Positions 14,367 through 20,037 of a stretch of 20,037 nt of DNA are shown piece by piece. How positions within the stretch are numbered: the stretch's first letter is position 1; each line of letters starts with the position of its first letter. Position numbers and translations under genes: made by a program. The notes beneath the pieces are model-generated. The model searched no databases, was not told where the DNA came from, and saw nothing but the letters and a program-made list of their open reading frames with translations. This DNA comes from Planctomycetota bacterium (GTDB taxonomy: Bacteria > Planctomycetota > Phycisphaerae > WQYP01). The stretch is taken from positions 1-20,037 of the forward strand of contig JAKBAC010000046.1 in NCBI GenBank assembly GCA_021809365.1, written 5' to 3'.

Positions 14367-14884
14367 ACGAAAACTCCATTCAAGCCAGGATAACCGGGCT
14401 GCGGAAATGTGACCCATTGCCACCCGCATCGCCGCAACCCAAAGCGGCCGGCGCGGCAACAACCCCGTACCGTTGTACCAGCACCGCCCTGCATTCTATT
14501 TTAGCCGCGTGTGCTTGCACCGCGCGTTGTGCGCGGAGATGTCAAGGCCACCAAAAAAAGCCGCGTCCGTTGCGGCCAGCAGTACGGCACCGCCAATTGC
14601 CAACGCCAGATAATTATACTCTGTTTTGGCCGTTATGCCCTGTCGCCTTTCACCGACTGCGCCAAAATATTGGAATTTCTTTGGCCCAAAGGGCTTGATG
14701 CTTGCAATTCCGGCTTAGAACGCCATAATTCTTTGCTTCGCGAAATGTGCGGAGGTTATTGACCTTCCGCGACACGCGACCACCCGTGGGACGGCCCGGA
14801 AGTCCAAAACATAATGATTTTGGAACAGGCGGGTTGCCTGGGGGTGGTATGTATGGTGATTTTGATTGCATCGGGCATGGAAAT
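14367..14884. other. Intergenic region between the nuclease gene and nuoJ
   Basis: 518 bases holding the divergent control signals for the DUF151 gene and the nuo genes. A GC-rich hairpin CCGCGC-GTTGT-GCGCGG lies at about 14519–14535. I see no conserved gene. Plus-strand frames here are Ala/Arg/Cys-rich and look like non-coding DNA. Confidence 0.5.
14702..14729 (+). promoter_or_regulatory. Candidate promoter of nuoJKLM
   Basis: TTGCAA (14702–14707, 4 of 6) then 16 bases then CATAAT (14724–14729, 5 of 6). It would give a leader of about 150 bases before nuoJ. Confidence 0.35.
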
Positions 14885-14900
14885 ATGGATTACCCGTTAA
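14814..14900 (+). CDS. Possible 28-residue membrane leader peptide overlapping nuoJ
   Basis: ATG at 14814 to TAA at 14900, in a different frame from nuoJ and overlapping its first 16 bases. The peptide contains GCLGVVCMVILIASGMEIWI, which would form a transmembrane helix. No strong ribosome site (GGAAG about 12 bases upstream). It may be chance, or a coupling ORF whose translation opens the nuoJ start. Confidence 0.15.
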   Translation: MILEQAGCLGVVCMVILIASGMEIWITR

Positions 14901-15637
14901 TTATAGCAACCGCCTGCGGCGCAATTGCCCTGTATCTGATGATGCCGCGCGGGCAGTCCTGGCTGGTAAAGCTTGGAGCGCTTATTGGCGTATTGGCTCT
15001 GGGCGCGGGCCTTAGTTATCTCACGCATTGGGCGGCAGCGCATTATCCGGCGCAGCATGCGGCCGGCCCGGGCGTGTTCTTCTATGCTTTTGCCATTATC
15101 ACCTTGGCGTCAGCCGTCGGCGTGGTGTGCCATCCCAAACCCATTTACTCCGCACTTTATTTTGTCCTTATGACATTGGCAATCGCCGGCCTATTTGTAC
15201 TGCTGATGGCGGAATTCATCGCCATCGTCCTGATTATCATTTATGCCGGTGCCATTCTCGTGACCTATGTATTTGTCATCATGCTGGCCAGCCCCTCCTC
15301 CGGCGTAGCGGCAGCGGCGGCGGATTATGACCGCATCAGCGCCGATCCGCTGGTTGCGATATTGGTGAGTTTTTTGCTGCTTGGCACGGTACTGGAGACG
15401 CTTTTCACGCACGCGCCGCATGGGTTTATCGCCGCCAGCGCCGCGGGAGTTGCCGCTCATGCCGCACATTGGGGCGGATTGACCGCCCTGGGTAAGAATC
15501 TTTATTCGCGTTATACGATTCCGCTGGAATTGGCCGGTATATTAATGACGATTTCACTGGTCGGCGCGGTGGTGATTGCCCGCAAAAACGCCCCGCATTC
15601 GCACATGCTTGGTCTGGGAGATATGCCGGCGGAATAA
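14885..15637 (+). CDS. nuoJ: NADH-quinone oxidoreductase subunit J (complex I)
   Basis: About 250 residues with five membrane helices. The diagnostic stretch is SAVGVVCHPKPIYSALYFVLMTLAIAGLFVLLMAEFIAIVLIIIYAGAI, with the conserved Glu-containing helix and the YAGAI pi-bulge region used in proton transfer near the quinone site. The C-terminal helix AGILMTISLVGAVVIARK is also typical. The protein sits in the membrane arm. The start at MDYPLII begins the first helix; an ATG at 14849 behind GGGGGTGG would add 12 residues and is possible. It is the first of four nuo genes here, with no nuoA–I upstream. nuoK follows after 17 bases. Confidence 0.93.
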   Translation: MDYPLIIATACGAIALYLMMPRGQSWLVKLGALIGVLALGAGLSYLTHWAAAHYPAQHAAGPGVFFYAFAIITLASAVGVVCHPKPIYSALYFVLMTLAIAGLFVLLMAEFIAIVLIIIYAGAILVTYVFVIMLASPSSGVAAAAADYDRISADPLVAILVSFLLLGTVLETLFTHAPHGFIAASAAGVAAHAAHWGGLTALGKNLYSRYTIPLELAGILMTISLVGAVVIARKNAPHSHMLGLGDMPAE

Positions 15638-15654
15638 CCCGGTAAGGAATAACG

Positions 15655-15987
15655 ATGATAACACACGCAACAAGTTCTCTGTCCGATCCGGTTTTGGTGC
15701 GGTATCTAGCGCTGGGGGCGGTGCTGTTTGCCATCGGGCTGGTGGGTTTCATGGCGCGCCGCAATATGATTATGATTTTCCTGTCCACGGAAATCATGTT
15801 CCAGGGCGTGGCGATCAATCTCATTGCCTTCAGCCGCTATTATCACAATGCCGATGGGCAGTCGTTTGTTATTTTTTTGCTGACCGTGGCGGCGGCGGAA
15901 GCGTCGCTGGCGCTGGGCCTGGTGGTGATGTTGTTCCGCCGGCGGCAGACGCTCAATGTGGATGCGTGGTCGGACCTGCAGGGGTAA
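15655..15987 (+). CDS. nuoK: NADH-quinone oxidoreductase subunit K (complex I)
   Basis: 110 residues with three membrane helices, family length ~100. Visible hallmarks are LAIG-type LGAVLFAIGLVGFMARRNMIMIFLSTEIMFQGVAINLIAFSRY and the third helix FLLTVAAAEASLALGLVVMLFRRR. Two membrane glutamates (in STEIMFQG and AAAEASLAL) correspond to those essential for proton pumping in the family. The N-terminus is about ten residues longer than usual. AAGGA precedes the ATG. Confidence 0.95.
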   Translation: MITHATSSLSDPVLVRYLALGAVLFAIGLVGFMARRNMIMIFLSTEIMFQGVAINLIAFSRYYHNADGQSFVIFLLTVAAAEASLALGLVVMLFRRRQTLNVDAWSDLQG

Positions 15988-16063
15988 CACACGCTTTTAT
16001 TTCCCCGGAAACGCGGTGGTGTAACTGTGTTTCCTGCGTTTGAGGGATATTCCGGAGTTTGAA

Positions 16064-18256
16064 GTGTTCCAAATTTTCCATCAACTGACGCTTTACCAGC
16101 AACTGGAATTGATCGCCGGCGCGATACCCCTATTTCCGCTGGCGGCGATGGTCATCATCGCCCTGCTGGGAGGCAGGGTACTCAAAGGCCGTGCGCATGT
16201 TCCTGCGATTATCGGCGTGGCGTGCTCTTTTATTCTGGCGCTGGTGCTGCTACTGATATTTGACGTGGGCCAGTTCAACGGTATCAAGGCGGCCCTGTTC
16301 CACATTACCACCGCCAAGGCCAATGAGATTGGCGCTCTGAATCCTGAATTTCTTCAAATGAAATTCGCCACCTGGTTTGGTGCCGGGGGATTAAGCGTTC
16401 CTTTTGGCGTCTTCCTTGATCCGCTTTCGGTGCTGTTTGTGACTTTTGTCACCGGCATATCCCTGCTGATCTTTATATATTCCAGCGGTTACATGAACGG
16501 GGACTACGGCTATTTCCGCTTCTTCGCATATTTGAGCATGTTTGTGACGGCCATGACCATTCTGGTGCTGGCCAACAATTTTCTGCTCGTTTATCTGGGC
16601 TGGGAGGGCGTGGGCCTGGCCAGTTATCTGCTGGTCGGCTATTACTATCCCAAGCGCTCCGCGCGCGATGCCGCCACCAAAGCGTTCATTGTTAACCGCA
16701 TTGGCGATACCTGCTTTGCCATTGCGATATTCATGATCTACCTGACATTTCATTCGCTTAATTTCGCCAATGTGTTCTATGGCCCGCTGCAAAGTGCCGG
16801 TTTCCGTGCGGCGCATCAGTCGATGATGTTCTGGATTCCAATTTTGTTGATGTTCGGCGCGTTCGCCAAATCCGCACAGTTTCCGCTGCATGTGTGGTTG
16901 CCGGATGCCATGGAAGGCCCCACCCCTGTTTCCGCTCTGATTCACGCCGCCACGATGGTCACCGCCGGCGTATACCTCATCGCCCGGTGCATGCCCATAT
17001 TCATGCACGATCTTCCGGTGCTGCATATTGTGGGTATCATCGGCTGCTTCACCGCATTTATGGCCGCCACCATCGCGGTTTGTCAGTATGATCTCAAACG
17101 CATCTGGGCGTATTCCACCGTATCGCAGCTTGGCTATATGTTCATGGGATTGGGCGTGGCAGCCGGTTCCGCGGCGGTGTTCCATGTATTTACGCATGCG
17201 TTTTTCAAGGCACTTTTATTTCTGGCCAGTGGTTCAGTCATGCATGCCATGGGCGGCGAACTGGATATCCGGAAGATGTCCGGATTGGCCAAGCGCATGC
17301 CCATTACCGCGGTTTGTCTGCTGGTGGGGGCTTTGTCTCTCGCGGGATTTCCGGGGTGGGCGGGATTTTTCAGCAAGGATGAAATTCTTTCCGCCGCCAT
17401 GAATTCCACCTGGAGCGGAGGACCGTGGCTGGCAGCCGTGGGCTTCCTCGTGGCGTTGATCACCGCATATTACACGTTCCGGGCGTTTTTCCGGGTATTC
17501 ATGGGCGATTTGGTTTTGCCGCAGACTGCCGGTCTGCATGAGCCTTCCGCCTTCGCGTTGCCGGCGGATACCGGCCATGAAAGTCATGGCGGCCATGGCG
17601 AGCACGATGCCGGCCAGCATGGCCACGATGCGCACAGCAGTCATGATCAGCCGCGGAATACATCATTCGACGGCCCGATTTCCATGTGGGGGCCTTTGGT
17701 CATATTGGCCATCGGCGCCACACTGGTGGGTTGGCTGGGCGTATTCGGAGGCCATGGCGATCAAGGCTGGATACAGAGCTTCCTGGCCCGTGTGCCGATG
17801 AATACCGGCATAAGCTATGTGCCCACGCCGCCCGGCGGCCTGCCGCTGCCCAGCAGCGCTATTGAGCGCCTTAGCCCCATGATGGGTATGACCATCGGCG
17901 GGGTTCTTGCCGTTCTGGGAATTTTGATCGCGTCCTATTTTCACTGGGTCAATCGCCACGCCGCCGAGGTTGTTAAATCAGCCCTGCGTCCGCTGGTGAC
18001 ATTCCTGGAAAACAAATGGTACATCGACGAAATTTATCATTACGTTATCGTCATGCCGCTATGGTACTTGGGCAAGACGCTTTACGGTGTGGACCATGTC
18101 GTCGATGGAATCGTGGTCAACTTTTTTGGATATTTTCCCCAGCTTGTCGGCTGGGTGCTCAAGCCCACACAAAGTGGCCGGTTGCGTTATTACGCCATCG
18201 GCATGGTGGGTGGGGTCGCGATGGTGATTCTGGGCGTGTTGTATCTGCTGAGGTAA
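16064..18256 (+). CDS. nuoL: NADH-quinone oxidoreductase subunit L (complex I)
   Basis: 730 residues, longer than the ~613 of E. coli NuoL. Antiporter-type features are clear: LVYLGWEGVGLASYLLVGYYYPKRSARDAATKAFIVNRIGD, then FGAFAKSAQFPLHVWLPDAMEGPTPVSALIHAATMVTAGVY, then the HVFTHAFFKALLFLASGSVMHAMGG and GWAGFFSKDEIL segments. These carry the Glu, Lys and His residues of the proton channel. An insertion at about 505–527 has eight His in 23 residues. The tail fits the lateral helix and final helix. Start: GTG at 16064 has GGAG six bases upstream; a TTG at 16040 in the same frame would add eight residues. Confidence 0.95.
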   Translation: MFQIFHQLTLYQQLELIAGAIPLFPLAAMVIIALLGGRVLKGRAHVPAIIGVACSFILALVLLLIFDVGQFNGIKAALFHITTAKANEIGALNPEFLQMKFATWFGAGGLSVPFGVFLDPLSVLFVTFVTGISLLIFIYSSGYMNGDYGYFRFFAYLSMFVTAMTILVLANNFLLVYLGWEGVGLASYLLVGYYYPKRSARDAATKAFIVNRIGDTCFAIAIFMIYLTFHSLNFANVFYGPLQSAGFRAAHQSMMFWIPILLMFGAFAKSAQFPLHVWLPDAMEGPTPVSALIHAATMVTAGVYLIARCMPIFMHDLPVLHIVGIIGCFTAFMAATIAVCQYDLKRIWAYSTVSQLGYMFMGLGVAAGSAAVFHVFTHAFFKALLFLASGSVMHAMGGELDIRKMSGLAKRMPITAVCLLVGALSLAGFPGWAGFFSKDEILSAAMNSTWSGGPWLAAVGFLVALITAYYTFRAFFRVFMGDLVLPQTAGLHEPSAFALPADTGHESHGGHGEHDAGQHGHDAHSSHDQPRNTSFDGPISMWGPLVILAIGATLVGWLGVFGGHGDQGWIQSFLARVPMNTGISYVPTPPGGLPLPSSAIERLSPMMGMTIGGVLAVLGILIASYFHWVNRHAAEVVKSALRPLVTFLENKWYIDEIYHYVIVMPLWYLGKTLYGVDHVVDGIVVNFFGYFPQLVGWVLKPTQSGRLRYYAIGMVGGVAMVILGVLYLLR

Positions 18257-18282
18257 TCCGGGGCGATCGTCGCTGCCCCGGA
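18257..18282 (+). other. Intercistronic hairpin between nuoL and nuoM
   Basis: TCCGGGGC (18257–18264) pairs perfectly with GCCCCGGA (18275–18282) over a 10-base loop. It begins right after the nuoL stop, has no T tract and lies 26 bases before the nuoM ATG. It may stabilise the upstream message or set the ratio of NuoL to NuoM. Confidence 0.55.
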
Positions 18283-18308
18283 CCAGGAAAAATCGGAACC
18301 GAAACGTT

Positions 18309-20037
18309 ATGACTCAATCGCATATAATTTTGCCCGTCATGCTGGCCATTCCATTGCTCGGGGCCGCGCTGATTTTTATGATCAAACCGACGGGCCGCCG
18401 GGCACGGGGTGTCGGCTTTCTGGCTTTCTTTTTCGCGGTGGTGCCGTCATTGCTGGGCATTGCGCTACTGACACGCTTTAATTATGCGAACGGCGGAGCC
18501 TGGCAGCAGCGCTTTATGTATCCATGGCTGCCGCAATTTCATGTCAATTTTTCGCTGGGAGTCGATGCCATCAGCCTCTGGCTGCTGATGCTCACGCTGC
18601 TGGTGACGCCCATGGCGATTCTCGATTCCGTCGGTAAAATCCAGCATCGGCAAAATGAATTTTTCGCGTGGATGCTGGTCAGCTATGCCTGCATGATCGG
18701 CGTGTTTATCAGCCATGACGTTCTGCTGTTCTACCTCTTTTTTGAATCCAGTCTGATTCCGACGTTTTTCATCCTCGGCATCTGGGGGCATTCCGAACGG
18801 CGCAAGGCCGCGGTCAAGTTCTTCCTGTATGCCTTTGCCGGATCGGTTCTCCTGCTGGCCAGCCTGATCTATCTGGCCTTCGTGCATCAGGAGAAGTTTG
18901 GCACCTTTTCATTTGCACTCTCCGATCTGTACCGGGCTGGGCAGGCCTTAAGCCCGGCGCAACAGGGCATGGTTTTTCTGGGCCTCTTGATCGGATTTGC
19001 CATTAAGGTGCCGCTGTTTCCCGTGCATACCTGGATGCCCATCGCCGTGACGGAATCACCCACCGCCGGCGCGGTCATGATTTCGCTGGTAAAACTCGGT
19101 GCCTACGGTCTGCTGCGGTTCGCTCTTCCGATGCTGCCGCTGGCCGCGGTTCGCTTTGCGCCATGGATCGCGGTGTTGTGCGTGATATCGATTATTTATG
19201 GCGGTTTGATCAGTTGGGTGCAGCGCGACATGAAAAAACTCATCGCCTATTCCGTACTGAGCCATCTGGGTTTGTGCATTTTAGCGCTGCTGGCGCTGAC
19301 TATGACCGGTCTGACCGGATGTGTGCTGGTGATGATCAGCTCCGGCCTTCTTGCGGCCGCCATGCTGATGGTCATGGGTATGATCAATCGCCGGTATCAC
19401 ACGCGCAACCTGCTGGATATTTCCGGTCTGGCGCGGCGCCTGCCCGTGCTCGGATTTTTTGCCGTGTTCTTCTTTATGGGTACCGCCGCTCTGCCTGGAT
19501 TAATTGGTTTTATTTCTGAAATTATTTCACTCATTGGAACGTATGTCAGCGGCAGCGCCGGCCACGGCGGATTCCTCGGCCCCGCGTATGCCATACCCGC
19601 CGCCCTGGGAATGATCCTCGGTGCGCTGTATATGCTTTATTGGGTGGCGCATGTTATTTTCGGGCCGCTGGTTGAAACCGTTCCGGATACGGACCTGGCT
19701 CATGATTCCCACACTCCCGCTACGCCGCGCGACTTGTCCGTGCGGGAATGGGTGGTGCTGTTGCCGTTGATGCTGGCTGTTCTTTTCGTCGGCTTGTATC
19801 CCGCGCCGGTGCTTGATTCGCTGCAACCGGCGGTGGGGAAAATTCGTCACGAGGTTCTGGCCGCGGTGCGGAAAAATTCCACACCGATTACGGCGATCCA
19901 CGATTGTGCGCCGCAACTAGTGCCCTGTTCCACCCGTAATTACGGGTGGATTGGCCTCAAACCGGCCAGATGCCAGGAGTCGGCGGCGAGAACCGGGTTC
20001 GTAAACCCCTTGAGCCGACGCGACGCCGCAGATGGCC
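18309..20037 (+). CDS. nuoM: NADH-quinone oxidoreductase subunit M, open to the window edge
   Basis: Starts at the ATG at 18309 and has no stop in the window (576 codons). NuoM hallmarks: LFYLFFESSLIPTFFILGIWG with Glu146, FAIKVPLFPVHTWMPIAVTESPTAGAVMISLVKLGAYGLLRF with Lys233 and Lys262, YGGLISWVQRDMKKLIAYSVLSHLG, and the late helix VVLLPLMLAVLFVGLYPAPVLD. It is an antiporter-like pump subunit. Native homology fades about 34 residues after PAPVLD, where E. coli NuoM ends after a similar tail. Codon 537 (19917) then enters the CTAG palindromic repeat, and the remaining 40 residues (LVPCSTRNYGWIGLKPARC…) look like translated repeat or non-coding DNA. The native stop was probably lost to the insertion. 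Confidence 0.93.
   Translation, partial: MTQSHIILPVMLAIPLLGAALIFMIKPTGRRARGVGFLAFFFAVVPSLLGIALLTRFNYANGGAWQQRFMYPWLPQFHVNFSLGVDAISLWLLMLTLLVTPMAILDSVGKIQHRQNEFFAWMLVSYACMIGVFISHDVLLFYLFFESSLIPTFFILGIWGHSERRKAAVKFFLYAFAGSVLLLASLIYLAFVHQEKFGTFSFALSDLYRAGQALSPAQQGMVFLGLLIGFAIKVPLFPVHTWMPIAVTESPTAGAVMISLVKLGAYGLLRFALPMLPLAAVRFAPWIAVLCVISIIYGGLISWVQRDMKKLIAYSVLSHLGLCILALLALTMTGLTGCVLVMISSGLLAAAMLMVMGMINRRYHTRNLLDISGLARRLPVLGFFAVFFFMGTAALPGLIGFISEIISLIGTYVSGSAGHGGFLGPAYAIPAALGMILGALYMLYWVAHVIFGPLVETVPDTDLAHDSHTPATPRDLSVREWVVLLPLMLAVLFVGLYPAPVLDSLQPAVGKIRHEVLAAVRKNSTPITAIHDCAPQLVPCSTRNYGWIGLKPARCQESAARTGFVNPLSRRDAADG
19917..19950. repeat. CTAG palindromic element, truncated copy 2
   Basis: The 34 bases from CTAGTGCCCTGTTCC to GGGTGGA equal the first 34 of the 46-bp consensus inferred from 5245–5302, without the central duplication. 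The inner 22 bases (19929–19950) are a perfect palindrome. The right arm stops after GGGTGGA and diverges. The copy lies inside the open nuoM frame. Confidence 0.8.

Noticed and set aside
14417..14698. 93-codon plus-strand frame upstream of nuoJ
   Set aside because: Ala/Arg/Cys/Pro-rich, no ribosome site, no domain; overlaps another equally poor frame.
16391..17197. 268-codon minus-strand frame
   Set aside because: Antisense shadow of nuoL; its His/Gly/Gln-rich text is what membrane codons give when read in reverse.
19991..20008. GGGTT-CGTA-AACCC stem considered as a tRNA T-arm
   Set aside because: The loop is four bases, and no acceptor, D or anticodon arms can be drawn around it.

Overview
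The window looks like chromosomal DNA from a member of the Planctomycetota, most likely Phycisphaerae-like. The clues are a PEP-CTERM surface protein, a Tat-type secreted glycoside-hydrolase-like protein, a DUF4139 lipoprotein-like protein and a standalone hpf–ptsN–HPr cluster. This placement is inferred from gene content, not from a marker phylogeny. Most genes are housekeeping. The unusual material lies in the repeat-rich spaces between them and at the 3' end of nuoM.

Left part (1–5637): the C-terminus of an IS66-like transposase runs in from the left edge. Next, on the minus strand, is a large Tat-exported TIM-barrel glycoside-hydrolase-like gene (3026→498). One in-frame TGA splits it into 147 and 660 codons, with 34 more codons open in the same frame between the TGA and the next possible start. 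A pyrimidine-rich spacer follows, with duplicated blocks and GC palindromes. A PEP-CTERM protein (3964–4911) comes next, with a good sigma-70-type promoter and a strong terminator. The 0.6 kb before hpf is almost entirely repeats: a 77-bp dispersed repeat, a 58-bp near-perfect palindrome joined directly to it, competing hairpins and a ten-unit heptanucleotide array.

Central part (5638–14366): hpf, ptsN, ptsH, ruvA and ruvB all lie on the plus strand, with ruvA and ruvB overlapping. Converging on them is a two-gene minus-strand unit, a DUF4139 protein followed by a PPK2 polyphosphate kinase. A TPR protein is transcribed divergently from that unit, and the control region between them holds the second copy of the 77-bp repeat. 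A small bifunctional-nuclease-family (DUF151) gene converges on the TPR gene.

Right part (14885–20037): nuoJ, nuoK, nuoL and nuoM encode proton-pumping membrane subunits of respiratory complex I. No nuoA–I lies upstream, so the membrane module starts fresh here. NuoL carries a His-rich loop, and a strong hairpin separates nuoL from nuoM. The nuoM frame reads into a truncated second copy of the palindromic element and stays open to the window edge.

I do not see a defence system, CRISPR array, tRNA or rRNA. The best candidate for something undescribed is the palindromic CTAG-ended element, together with the 77-bp repeat it abuts and its insertion into the end of nuoM.
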